Positions 46,389 to 58,075 of a DNA stretch of 64,000 nt are shown piece after piece (positions within the stretch are counted from its first letter, which is position 1; the number at the start of each line of letters is the position of its first letter). Source of the DNA: Epichloe hybrida. Its lineage: Eukaryota > Ascomycota > Sordariomycetes > Hypocreales > Clavicipitaceae. The notes under the pieces are model-generated. The model was not told the origin of the DNA. It saw nothing but the letters and a program-made list of their open reading frames with translations, and searched no databases. The stretch spans positions 682,001 through 746,000 of the forward strand of contig JAFEKR010000016.1 of NCBI GenBank assembly GCA_019022495.1, given 5' to 3'. A program made the translations under genes and the position numbers.

Positions 46389-46641
46389 TCATTCTTTGAA
46401 AATACAAAAGTCTCCATCCATATTCCTTGAATCCATAATGGTTGGCCTGCAATTGGTGGAGGGAGAGGTTGTATGTGCTTCGGTTGTAATGGTGTACTGG
46501 AACAACTCTGAAGACGGCCTCGGTGGCATAAAAGGTTGTTTACATGATGGTGCAACCAACATAGCTCGCAGTGTGGGCATTCTCCTCGGAGGAAGCGGTG
46601 GTGACCTGGGTGGCCTGGATGTTGTTCGTGGTAGAAGGCAT
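46389..46641 (-). CDS. Candidate small gene, 51 aa, unknown
   Basis: A promoter-like arrangement suggests a short expressed gene. A TATATAAG box on the minus strand lies about 110 bp upstream, followed by a leader rich in CAATCA/CTCAAG and CCTCCTCTCAAAATCA just before ATG at 46641. Exon 1 (46641-46544) encodes MPSTTNNIQATQVTTASSEE and then NAHTASYVGCTI. A GTAAAC donor and a polypyrimidine-CAG acceptor define a 97-nt intron, and exon 2 (46446-46389) ends at TGA. All three minus frames stay open through part of this stretch, so the reading after the intron is uncertain. No domain, signal peptide or family is recognised. It could also be a non-coding transcript. Confidence 0.35.
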
Positions 46642-47956
46642 ATTGATTTTGAGAGGAGGTCTGAGTGATTCGAGTGATGATCTTCTTGAGTGATTGAATT
46701 GAAGTTTGATTTTCTGTTAATCAACCAGGATCGAAAGGGAAGCTACTCCGACTTATATATTTGGAGGCTCTGCGTCTCGAGCCGTATAGTTCGTCTTGGC
46801 TCATCGTTGAATCGGTATTCAGTGCTTCGGTCCATTCCGCATGGCTTGGAGAGTACTACACGTTCTTGATATTGTTCATCGTTATTCCGTCGAGGCTATC
46901 GCCATTGAGCTCCAGTAGTATGCTGTCTGCCCGAGTGGATTCGGTTCAAGACGAGTATTCATTTTGTTTGTTCCAATCCCACATGATCCATATATCACAT
47001 TGGATTGGCCACTTCGGTGACTTATCTGGGGTGCTTGCGTGGCGACTGGTCTAGGCTTGGAAATACTTGATTGTTTCCTTTAGTATTGTCTGCGCCGCCA
47101 CTCAACCAGAAATCTTCCGTCTGCACCACACAATGATTGTTCGACTACGGAAAATATTGTTGCGGCAGTGAATCTTGATATTGTTCGATCGATTGATCTT
47201 TTTTTACGCATACCAGTACATAAATTACCCCACGGTTTCGCGGGTCCTTTCAGCAGGGCGGGCGGAATGCCACGCACCCACAATGCTGAGCTGTTACTGA
47301 CAGGGAAGGTAGCATCGCAGCATTCCTTGTTGTATTACACAGCACGGCATACTTAGAGCTTCAATTACTTGGCATATTATTTTAATGCTTTCAACAGTAT
47401 AGTATTGTACTTTCATCATGTTGTCTGAATAGTCAACTATTTTGGCGTTGAATGCCTTTCAGAGGCTTTAGGCGTACCTGGTAAATACCTAGGTACTTCG
47501 CAAGGACGTAACTGAAGGAGGTGTATGACCAAGTCGGTAATTGAAGATTCGTAAAGGAATGTTACGTTAATTCTATCTTAAACGGGTAGGGGCCCCCGAC
47601 GAAGGGGATTTGATGATGTTGATCAATGGTACTGTTTGTCGAGGCCAGTTAGAAGATTCGTGTATGAGGAGGGAAACGGTTCAAATCTTGGGAACGTCGA
47701 TGCTATAATTAGTGCTGCCAAGTGGGACAGTAACCACACGGCAGAGGCAGCGCGACATCGTAGCTAGCCATGTGATGGAAGGTCAGAGTTCGAAACATTG
47801 ATGCACCCGCCTATAGGTAGCTCCTTTCTAGCTGTGACCTTTGAATCTAGCCCTCACTCTGTTCATCATTATCCGACCCAAGTCGTGACACCCGTATTAC
47901 TGTACTCCGTTATTTCATGCTTACAAGACAAATGTCAAGTAGTTAGTACCTACGTA
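46642..47956. other. Intergenic, no supported gene; TATA-like element at 46752-46760
   Basis: The left end carries the TATATAAG element of the candidate small gene on the minus strand. The rest (to the MITE cluster) holds only short motif-free frames and becomes AT-richer to the right. Confidence 0.45.
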
Positions 47957-48463
47957 CGGAGGTCCACGTCAAAAGTCGTGTCCCCTGCACAAGACCCACC
48001 TATTACCTATAGTGAGGTCCTAGTAATTCTAAAGAATAAGCGATTTTATACTAAACCCTATACTTTTTAAAAGCTTATAAGATAATATATAATAAGTAAA
48101 TTTAGTCTTTTAAATTCTAGTTAAATATTATTTTACTTTAAAATATATATAATTAAAGAACTAGCTTAATAAGTATTTATTTAAATATTTTATTTTTATT
48201 TTAAAGTTATAATAAAATACTTTTAAGTAAATTTATATAGTTATATAAATATACCTTTTTAATTCTAAAAAATTAAGTAATAAATCTAATTAAATATAAG
48301 AAGTATTTAACTATTTTTTAAGATATTTAAATTATTTTTTTACTAACTAAATATTATTTAAATAGCCCTTAAAAAGTAAAGGTTTTAGTGTAAAATTACC
48401 TTACTAGGACCTCACTATAAGTTAGTCTTGTGCAGGGGACATGACTTTTGACGTGAACCTCCG
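47957..48463. mobile_element. MITE, family 2 (507 bp, long terminal inverted repeats, TA-flanked)
   Basis: Both ends read CGGAGGTYCACGTCAAAAG inward and stay similar for about 80 bp, including TGTCCCCTGCACAAGAC and TATAGTGAGGTCCTAGTAA. The first 39 bp differ at only two positions, one C/T and one G/A. The element is bounded on each side by TA, as expected for insertion by a Tc1/mariner or pogo-type transposase. The interior from about 48050 to 48370 is almost pure A/T with no coding frame, so it cannot move by itself. Such saturation is typical of repeat-induced point mutation (RIP), though an originally AT-rich MITE is the alternative. Confidence 0.85.
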
Positions 48464-48512
48464 TAGTCAAGCAGTAGTTTTACTAGCGAAGAGATATCTA
48501 GCACACAGTACA

Positions 48513-48800
48513 CCCCCTAAATTATTTTACAAATTTACATAACAGTGGTAATTAAGCCAATCAGATATTAGCTTCAAAATAATTAAGCTAATTAGATATT
48601 AGATAGAAAATAAAGGTAATAGAGGTAGTATATTTTGGTACTAGAAACTTACATAGAAATAGATATACTCTTTTATAGCGCTATATACCCTATATATTTG
48701 CCTTATAGCTCTCTAATAATAGTATTACATATAGCTGATCACAGCTGTTACAGAGGAATAAATAACTGGGGCATGTAGATTTGTAAAATAATTCAGGGGG
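48513..48800. mobile_element. MITE, family 1 copy B (288 bp)
   Basis: The terminal inverted repeats are CCCCCTAAATTATTTTACAA at the left and the reverse complement of CCCCCTGAATTATTTTACAA at the right. The interior matches copy A (20094-20372) in inverted orientation over several blocks. It lies only 49 bp from the family 2 element, so the two insertions form a nest upstream of the CCDC137-like gene. GTACAC occurs just outside both ends, but the exact target duplication is unclear. Confidence 0.82.
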
Positions 48801-49082
48801 TAGAGTGTACCTGCCGATGCTCGTGCCAGCGTGGGCGTGGGAAGTGGGCCAATTTAGGAGAATTGTCTGGTGGAGAAGGGCCAAATTCTGGGACCAAAGT
48901 CAGCCGTGCCGTGAGGGAAAAAAAAAGGCGAGCGACAACTCTCTGATTGCACCTTAACTACAACAATACTGCTTCTCACTTGCACACTTTCGTTGATATC
49001 CTTGAAACTTATTGATACGAGACTAAAGCTGAAAAAAATCACCTCCGTACCAGCACAAATCGCTGCTTGACCAGAATCCACA

Positions 49083-50053
49083 ATGCCTCACAAGCACAAG
49101 AGAAAACGAGGCGAGGAAGACGTGTAAGTTGTAGTTGCAGTTATTGACCAAGAGACCCTCGATGGAGAACCACTAATAGAAGTTTCAGCTTCGACCTTCC
49201 TCCGTCACAGAGAGCGCTCCCACTTCCAGTGGCATCCAGTAAACGGAATGGCAAGCAAGCAACTCAGCAGCCAAACAAGAAGAGACAACGGAAGGACCAT
49301 AAGAACAATGATGATGCCCCTCGTGCGTTTCGAAGGCTAATGGCATTTGCGCAAGGCAAGAAGACGCCCTCTGGACTCGACAACGGGGAATTCAATAATA
49401 GTAGGAAGCGTACACAAGAAGACCGAGTGGAAACACCTTGTATAAAGCCGGGCGAAGACATGCGATCCTTCTCAGCCCGTGTAAATGCCGCGTTACCAAT
49501 CTCAGGTCTTTCAACAAAAACAAAAACGAAGGACGGAAAAGATTCTCTCGGACTCAAGGTCCATCGCACGCGAAAGGAAAAGAAGATGCATAAGCTCTAC
49601 GACCAGTGGAGAGCCGAGGAGCGAAAGATTCAGGAACAAAGAGAAGAACAACGTGAGCTTGCGGAGGAACGTGAAATGGATAATGATGCCTCTGGCATGT
49701 TCCCCGAAGGTAAATTCGAGGGCACAGATCAGTCAAATGGAAGCAAGAAGTCTCGCAAACGGGGCAAAGCACAAGCGGATGATCCCTGGCGGGAATTGAT
49801 TCGTAAGAGAGGCGAGGCCAAGATTGGACTACACGATGTTGCCCAGGCGCCCCCGGAACTTCTTCACAAGAAACCACGAAAGCAACTACAAGTGGACGGA
49901 GCAATCGTCGATGTTGACAACATCCCGAAGGCTGCTGGAAGCTTAAGGCGACGTGAAGAACTACAAATAGCAAGAGATGACGTAGTTGAAGCCTACAGAA
50001 AGATCAGAGAGCATGAGCAAGCGAAACTCGATGCCCAACGATGGAAAGTATAG
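49083..50053 (+). CDS. CCDC137-like basic coiled-coil protein (probably nucleolar)
   Basis: Exons are 49083-49123 and 49189-50053. The 65-nt intron has GTAAGT, a CTAAT branch point and CAG, and the join gives EEDVFDLPPSQRALPLPV; the product is 301 aa. It is very basic and charged. It begins MPHKHKRKRGEE and has KPGEDMRSFSARVNAALPIS, then HRTRKEKKMHKLYDQWRAEE leading into a Glu/Arg coiled coil. A C-terminal block follows with FGE/LHDV-type VAQAPPELLHKKPRKQ and a last helix. The order 'GESVRSF..., KRK coiled coil, V-QPPxLxxKPR' is what I recall from the animal CCDC137 family, so I assign it there with moderate confidence. Basic clusters suggest nucleolar or chromosomal RNA binding. It lies just downstream of the MITE nest, with 282 bp between. 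Confidence 0.8.
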
Positions 50054-50661
50054 AGCAAAGTACGCGATAGCTACTATGCATGGTTAAATATGAGTACGTA
50101 AACACGCAGCAACGAATTCTTAAATGCGCAGTAGCAAAGTCTTCTTGCACGAATTTTACTACCAAAAGTACCTAGTAGCCCCTATGTACCTAATGTTAAG
50201 GCCTTCGACCCCTATCTCAACCTTCTTCAATTGCAAGACCTCTAATAATCGGTACCTTGGTTAGGACCTCCCTGGTAATCCTTTTAACCCTTGTCAAAAA
50301 CCCTACTGCTGCGCATTCAAGACGGCTTCCATGAGTCTTTTGATCTTATCTACACGTGATTAGAGGCGGGGCTATAATTTTCTAAGCCAATTAAATACGT
50401 CAGAATCGTCCGATATCTCCCCAGTCTCAAGCCCACACTAGGCCTAATTGGGCGTCTCACCGCTGCAAGGACTGTCTCACACTTCCTACAGCCCGACTAA
50501 CCACCACACAAGAAGAAGAAAAAACTTGCATTTTTTGTCGCGTCCTCGGAAGTCGCGTGTTCAACTCCTGAGAACAAGAACATCAATATCGATATCGGTT
50601 TTTTTTTAACCCAACCAAACAGCTTCTGGTGCAATATGAGAACACAAACAACACGATTATC
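50054..50661. other. Intergenic / TFC3 promoter
   Basis: No gene is seen. Several TACCTA/TAGGTA-type words and a T8 run just before the start codon region (about 50599-50606) are present. Confidence 0.45.
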
Positions 50662-53600
50662 ATGGCTTGGGAGCTTGAGGGACTAATCTCACATCTTTTG
50701 ATGCTGATTTCCTGTGCCGGTGAACAAGGTGAGAGATAGCTTGAATTATGAGTTACAACTGAGGATCGTCTTCATATTCCATGTTCATGCAACTCGCATT
50801 CTGCATGTCATCGAGATGGGTCCTCGGCCAATCTTCAAGTCACCACTATACCTGTCAATCATATTACTAACAATTATTTGTAAAGGCTGCCCTGTCGAAG
50901 AGATCGTCAATGAAATCAAAGGCTCTTCCGGGGTTTCGGGCATGCGCAGTCGAAATGCTGGCGAGCCACTTTCAGACCAAGCTGCCGCTACTATCTGGAA
51001 TTGGCTAGTTGTTCGGAATGACTGCTCAGTTGGCCCCGGGAGAAAGTACAATGAACTTCCTCTTCAGAAGTTGCAGCAGTCAAGCAGCATACGGGCACAT
51101 GTACCCAAGCCTTCAAAGGGGGAAAAAGTCAATTCATCACGCCAGATTGATTTCGAGTCGGCTCCAGACAATCCAGACTTGGCATTTTCTTCTGCTGTTC
51201 GTGTGTTTGTTTCGGGGAATACCATGTGGGAAATGATCACAGGTCACTCTGTGAATTACAAGAGAGTACCACGCTTGGAATGGGTTTTGCTTCTAGGGAT
51301 AGCATCTACCAAATCACAGGGAATCTTACAAGGTGATCTTGGGCGTCTGGTAGGACAAGACAAGCGATCGGTACCGAAGCGGACTGACTCGTTACTGAAG
51401 AAAGGCTATATCGTTAAACGAACAACTCTCGTTAGAGGCACCAAGACGAGTAAGCTATGGCTTAAAAATTTTGCGCCTCCATTGCCCAAGGAAAGCGACA
51501 ATCCGAATTTGGAGTCTGAGGCAGAAATGAACATGTCTTCTCAAACTTTGACGGCCAGCCTCGATCAAGTTCCCTGGCACACGCGCTGGACAGGAGACTC
51601 AATGGATTTTCACGCCCTGGCTACTACAATAATGGCTGTCACAAAAGAATGGCAAGTCATTCGTCTTCAAGACCTGAAAGCCAAACTAGGCGTTCTGTGT
51701 TTGCGCTGGCAGATGAAGATTGTATCCAAGATTTGTCGATTTCTCAATTCTTGTGGTGCTATTCAGTACGTCGCGGCCAAGCTGGACAACAAGATTTACA
51801 AGGATTGCATCCGATTCAATCGGGACTTAAGCGCAAAAGACTGGTCGGCATTTCTTGCTACTGGCAAGCGTTCTGCTAAACCCATGAAGACTGCCTTGTT
51901 AGGCATGGCTGAAAGGGCTGATGCTGAATGGCAGATCGATATCTCGCAGGTCAATAGTGCTAGGCTCGGAGAATGCCCTCCATGGTCCGTCGATGATCCG
52001 CTCCCTCAGAAAATCGCTAAGTCTGCTCAATCGTTTGGAACAGTCGGTTTAACGAACCCCGAAATATACGTCTTGACCCTGGGCCCAACCTTCAACCGTT
52101 ATATCTCGTCCCTTACTAGCTGCATGGCTACTTCGAACGTGCAACCTGGGGAATTGAAACACCTTCAGCTAAAAAGCGAACACATAAGAGTAGGAAAAGT
52201 GGCTTCATACAGATTCTACACGCCACATGTTTTGCCAACAGGTACGCTCACCCAAATACAGGAGAACCTCGAGGCTTCAACGATCAGTATGTATGGATTT
52301 TCTCCAGGCCCATGCAAGCCAAGATTCTCAGGGACAGATGTTACACTATCAGATATTTGTGGTCTTGCCAAGTCACGAAATACAGGTCAATTTGGAGCAA
52401 AAAGACAAAAACGAGCCAAGAAGCAACCCGAGTCTCGTTTAACCTCTGCAGAACCCGAAGTACTTTTGCCAAACCCGCAGTCAATAGCAAGAATAAAACT
52501 TCTCATCACACTCCGAGTTTCTGCCAAAGCACTCCGGAACATTATGTCATCCGATAAACCCGTTCTGAATGCCAAAAGCCCATCTTCATACCTATCTCAG
52601 ACATCCGAGCGAGCAGGCAGCCCCGAAGTGTCACTTTCAAACACTCCCACTACTTTCAACGACAGTTCCAATCGCATCAGTCGTCGTGGCTCTGCACGTG
52701 GACGAGGCCGAGGCCGTGGTAGACCACCACAGTCGACGTCCAAGGCGGACGTCTCTTCATCTCGGCCATGGACCTGCGAGAAGTGCGGTGGGAGCTGGAA
52801 GAATGATCTTGGCCTAAAGTATCACCTTGAAAAGTCACGAACATCATGCAATCCTGAATTCGCTTCCATGATCCAAGAATCGGGTCCACGAGGCAAATTT
52901 TCGGCATCTTTCAGCCGTCGAGCGCAAGACTCTGTGAACGCAGAAATCGCTGATAAAACTCCGCGAACAAAATGCTTAGATCTGAACCACAAAAGCCAAG
53001 AAAAAGCAGTTGCTAGACCTGAAACCAAACTTCGTTATCAGAAAGCCGAGCAAAAATCCACATACAACCCTCTTTCCCTCGATCAGAATTCAGCGACTGA
53101 GAAAGCGAACCCCAAGATTCCCTCGTCTCCCTCAATTAGGTTTGTCAAGTCGTGGAGGAGAAGTACGACCGTCATCAACGAGCCAATTAAGTCTTCGCAC
53201 CCCAAGATCGATCAAGGATTACTTTCTTCTCGAGCCATTAAACCACAGAGGCAAGGCTTGATCCTACAAGATCGTTTGCGCTCAGAAACAAGTGCTACTG
53301 GAAACATCCCGCCATTGAGAAGTGCAGACAGAAGTATGAATGAATTTGAAACCTCTGCGGCATCCCCATTCGCAAGTCAATTTGCCGGAGAGACGAGTAG
53401 TCGGGACGACACCCAGCTCATTGACTTTTCCCCAAATCAGGTAGAGAGCCAGAATCAAGGCCATAGAATGATTAACCAATCTGACTCGATCCTCACGCCG
53501 AATTACAAATCGAGGCTTTCCAAGACGAAGTCTAAGAACAGCCACACAGAATTACGCCTCTTGATTCAAAAACTGCTCAACGAGCAGCACGGCGTCATTA

Positions 53601-56434
53601 TTGGTGGCAAGCCCCTTTGGGACTCAATTCTTGCCTCGTGGAATACACAATTCGCTGAAAAAACGACTCCAGTTAAGGCACAATTTCAGTCAACTGTGAA
53701 TAGTCTTTTGAAGGACGGTGTTGTCATGGAGCATTGGCATGCATTCCGGGATTCATCCGGGTCATTTTCGAAGTGTCAACTACTCACATTGCCGGGCATC
53801 GACGCTTTTTCTGCACAATCTCTAGATATACTTGTGAAGCTCAAGAGACCACTTCCATCACGTGGAGAAATTGTACTTGGCTCAGATACAAATGCTGGCT
53901 TATCAGAGCCTAAGGTCGGAGGACGCGGGCGAAGGGCGCTGGCAAGGGAGGTGGCTATACTTCACGCACCAGTATACGCAGCGCAAGTTGCAGCTAAGAA
54001 AGATCAGGAGTCTGAAACCCGAGATCGAGTGAAGAGGCAGCGACACTCGGAAGCCAGGGACAGCATTGAAGATGTTGCCTCGATTCCTCCCAAAAAAAGG
54101 CAAAAGGTCTACCAATTTGCTTCTTCTGATGGTCAGCTTGATTTCTCCCGATCTTATGATGAGATTCCGCAAGAGTTGTGCAGAACAGCGCCATCTTTCA
54201 GGTTACACTTTCTTGAGCCGAATAACTTTCTTGGACAAGATGCCCCGGACATAGAGGTCCAACAAAATCTGCCTTTCGATAACGAGCAGATAACCGTGCA
54301 AGAAGAGGACCCTAGCCGGGAGACGACTCGCGCCAATATTATTCCCGTCAATCTTTGCGATAGCATTGGTCATGGCACAGGCAATGAAAGCTGTCATGAC
54401 CATGTGACGGTACTCTATGGTTGCAATGGGACATGGCCATCCTTGGACACCCAGTACTTTGAACGTGCAAGTGGAAGCTTCACTATAAGAGGCTGGATGC
54501 CAGATACGAAGTGGCTAGGATGGGAAAATTTCTCCCAGAATTTGGAGAAGCGACTTGGTCATGGGGACGCAAAACTGGCTTGCGTCAACGGGTCTGGCGC
54601 CGAAAGGAATCAACGATTCATGAACAAAGTCCGCGCGTGCTTCAATATGGAGATGAAATTACCGTCGTCCTCTGTCAATACCATGTCAAAACCTGCCGGC
54701 CCACACAATATTTTTGTACGATTCAACAGCGACATTGTCAACACGGAAGCCCCCTCTTTCATCAAACTCGTTTGGCCTGCAGATGGACAGCTTAATGAAA
54801 GATCAGACGACATCATCCCAGAAGCAACAGAATACACATCATCTTCAAGTGATGACGAGCTCGATTTGGGAGCATCTCCACTGGTTGGCAATGTTCATTT
54901 GAAAGCACATCCTGCAGGCCATGGCGAGACAACTTCCCACGGTAAGGCCAAGCGTGTGGCGCTTGTCACCCGCGCTCTGACCTCATTACATGGCTTTCAA
55001 CTTGAAAACACCGTTAATGATGACTTTGAACAAGAAGACTATCCTTTTGATTCTCCGGATGAGCTCTTGGCGGCCTTCGTAGCTGTACGAACTCTATTGG
55101 GCGGAGCAGATAAATCCATTGACTGGGGTTTACTCATGTTCATCTTCCCAGACGCTGGTCTCAAAAATTTACGGAGATTTTGGGACAATTGTCGAAAGCA
55201 ACAAGGGCCTCATATTTCCGCTTTTACGCGTGCTTTCCAAGAAAGGTACATCATTGCACTTCAGCATGGCAATGTTGCAATGATTGACTTTAACAATCCT
55301 CAAGATTATGATTGGGCAAGACTCATCCGCTGGACCATGGGCATTCCCCGGCAAGAAGGATTCGAGATCCCTCGTTCTCGAAAGCTGTTAAAGGAACGCT
55401 TCAGTTTAACAGATATCAAGACAGTAAATGACGATTGGCGGGAACGTTTCTTTCATGTGCAGGCTTCCATCTTTGCACGTTTCGAGGCAGTTACCTCCAT
55501 ACCAGCCGCTCTTTCTATTGACGACCTTGGCGATAGGACTCAGCATCTAAGCCGAGCAACTGACCTTGACATTGCAAGATCTTGGGTCAAGTCTCTCTGT
55601 GGCACGGAGAATTGTAGATATTCGGTGGAGAACATCAGGGATAAGTTTTTCACGCTATTGCCAGGGAACAAGCGCAGGACATCAGCAATCTTCAAAGAAG
55701 CTATCGATCAGCTGACGAAGCAGAGAATAATTTGCAAAATCAAAAAGCCACCATTGGGAGGCCGGCCATACAGGCTTAATGAAGGATATCTGGCCACGCT
55801 TAGCAAACTGGCTCAAAGTGCAAAATACGACGATGCTGCTCGTTTCAAGACAATTCTCGACCTCGCATTTCGAAAAGAAGAAAGATTGACGATTCCCTAT
55901 TCATTAAGCGATGGAGCCATGATGGCTCTCACAAACCTCAGCGCCGCTGGCAGAATCAGATTGGTGCCAACGAACCTTCCCTACATTCCTTTCGGATTTG
56001 AACCAGGAAATTATGAGAGTCGGAAGTATCCCAAGTCTTATTATCATTTTGGCTTAGAAGCTGTGCCTACGGAAGCTTACTTGTTTCACGAGCAAATCGA
56101 TGTCATACGAGCTGCAAGCACCAATGAACCACCACTCTCTAGCCGATGCGGCGAATTGCCTCAGTGGGTCGATGTTTTTGGCGAACCAAATGAAACCCGT
56201 TGGTCTGAAGTGCTCGGCGCTTTCTGCTTTGCGATGGCAACTCGGGGGCCTATGAATATCGAAGGCATCTGTAGCGCCTTAAATCCAGTATTGGACAGGT
56301 TCGAGGCGCGTCTCATTGTGCACTGGGGTAAGCAAACTGGCGTGCTCACCGATTTCTCCGATGGCCTAGGCTCAGTGCTTGGCGAGTGGTGGTGGTTAGT
56401 CGTGCCGTGGCTTCGCAAAGGTAGAGCAAGATGA
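50662..56434 (+). CDS. tfc3: TFIIIC B-block-binding subunit Tfc3
   Basis: Exon 1 (50662-50728, MAWELEGLISHLLMLISCAG) joins exon 2 (50886-56434) across a 157-nt intron with a perfect TACTAAC branch point, giving 1871 aa. TFIIIC binds the A and B boxes of tRNA genes and recruits TFIIIB for RNA polymerase III. The N-terminus is a winged-helix-like segment (GCPVEEIVNEIKG). The B-block domain lies at about 150-215 (LEWVLLLGIASTKSQG, KRTDSLLKKGYIVKRTT). More winged-helix units follow. In the middle is a basic linker with an AT-hook-like run (RGSARGRGRGRGRPPQ) and a zinc-finger-like WTCEKCGGSWKNDLGLKYH at about 665-690. The C-terminal 350 residues form a conserved helical region (FQERYIIALQHGN, GEWWWLVVPWLRKG). 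The unspliced start at 50714 is inferior because it would translate the intron. Confidence 0.94.
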
Positions 56435-56936
56435 AGTAGATTCTTGACTTAGTATAAGCACAAAGGCAGTCAAAACGGGTTCACACTTTTGGAATAGTTG
56501 TATCAATTTTGCATTTTTGTTAAGTCTTCTTCAATGGCTATTATCAGTACGTTATATTTAATGAGAAACATTGTTCATATACAAGTGATGCCTTCTACAC
56601 CCCCGCCGGGGAAACATTGACTCACTTTACAATTGGAATGAATGTGTTGTATGATATCCTATATAATACCGCTGCAACCAAGTCTCTCGCTCAAAACAAA
56701 ATGTTCGCCACTTGTTCAGTTCCAAGGCTTCTTCGAGCACCAACTTAAAATGATGGGAGATCCATAGTGGTTTCCAAGCATTTGTGAATGAATGTCGTCA
56801 CTTATCGCCATAAGATGCACCCGTTTTGCAATTTGTTCTAATAGCTGTTGTCGCGTCAACCTTTTTGATAATATATATTAGCGGGACAGCGCGTCGTAAT
56901 GTGGTATATCTCTTGCTTAACCCAATTGGTGGCAAT
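56435..56936. other. Convergent 3' flank between TFC3 and UBC6
   Basis: No gene is seen. AT-rich patches and a TATAATACC segment near 56662 look like 3' processing context. Confidence 0.5.
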
Positions 56937-58075
56937 TCAAATGCCAAACAGTACTTTGAGTAGAAGTGCCACCAAAGCAATCACCAATGCTACAATAGCT
57001 CGGTCGATCCACAAAGGAACGCCTCCGTCGCCCTGACGACGTGTCACCGGTCGCCTCGGAATAAGTTGCTGCTGGGGAGTTGACTCTCTGCCTCTAGTGT
57101 TTTCTACTTCTGTCAGGCGGCCCCCCAGCCTACCGGACGAAGACGGCGGCGCATCAGTAGTTGGTGGCGGAAGCTGGGCATTTTCCGATGTCTGTTTATC
57201 CACAAATCCGGTTCGCACAAATCCTTCAGCCAGTTCCGCATTTTCATTAATATCGTCCTGTGATGCCTCAACCTGGCCGACAGATAATGAGCCGCCTCCG
57301 CTAGCTTGGCCTTTAGCTGTCAATTCATCTTTCCATGCCATGCTTAGCTCAGATGGGATTTGAACGATGGGATTTGTTGAGGCCAAAGGCTTGGTGGCCT
57401 GTTCTTCCGATTCGGATATGATGTCAATGTTTGACCGGGCACATGTTGAGCATTTGAATGAGCGAGATTCACGAGCTAGGCGACGGCGTACCTCGTCCGT
57501 CGTGTCTAACCCGCCTAATTGCCCGCGAGCATCAGTTTCCATGAAACTCCGTAGTCTAATCCAATGTGAGCTTATTGTCAGTATATTGAACCCATCGGCT
57601 GCTGAATCAAGAAACAGTGTTCACGTACGCTACAATTGCCGTCCTGATTCCCCATGCAGGCTGCCAAGTTTCTTCGTGATGACCGCTGATACTGAGACAG
57701 ATTTCCCGATTCGCCTCGAAACGACCACTTGGTGTTGTGAAGCGAAAACTCGGTGGTCGTAACGGGTATGTAGGGGGAAGAACTATTCGACCATGATAGA
57801 GGCCTTCGCTGTAGACCGAGTTCGGAGGACCACGGAGAGTAAAGTGCCATTCGAAAAGGTCGGACTCGAGAGGTTCGGCCGTGTAGTCTCCAGAGGGAGA
57901 GTTGGACATTTCGGCGGCTTCTCGCACTTGATTCTCAACGTCAGCCTAAATCCAGCCGAATTACACCGAGCAGCGACGCTTCTAGAATGCGGGTTGTCAA
58001 AAAGTTAAGCTTTAGCATCGTGCACTTACAAATACGCCGGATTGTAGGCGATTTCGAACTGAATTGCGGAGCCAT
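56937..58075 (-). CDS. ubc6: ER tail-anchored ubiquitin-conjugating enzyme (Ubc6/UBE2J1 type)
   Basis: Exons are 58075-58030, 57926-57629 and 57555-56937, giving 320 aa. Introns of 103 and 73 nt carry GTAAGT...CTGAC...AAG and GTACGT...TAG signals. The joins give IRRILREAAEM and RTAIVALRSFMETDARG, as in UBE2J1-type enzymes. The UBC fold covers residues 8-160, with the active cysteine in EICLSISGHHEETWQPAWG. The site usually written HPN or TPN reads TPS here, so the oxyanion-hole Asn is not at its usual place. A Ser/Thr/Pro-rich linker follows, and then a single C-terminal membrane anchor (RAIVALVIALVALLLKVLF) with four residues or fewer beyond it. Ubc6 acts with E3s such as Doa10 in ER-associated degradation. 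Confidence 0.94.
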
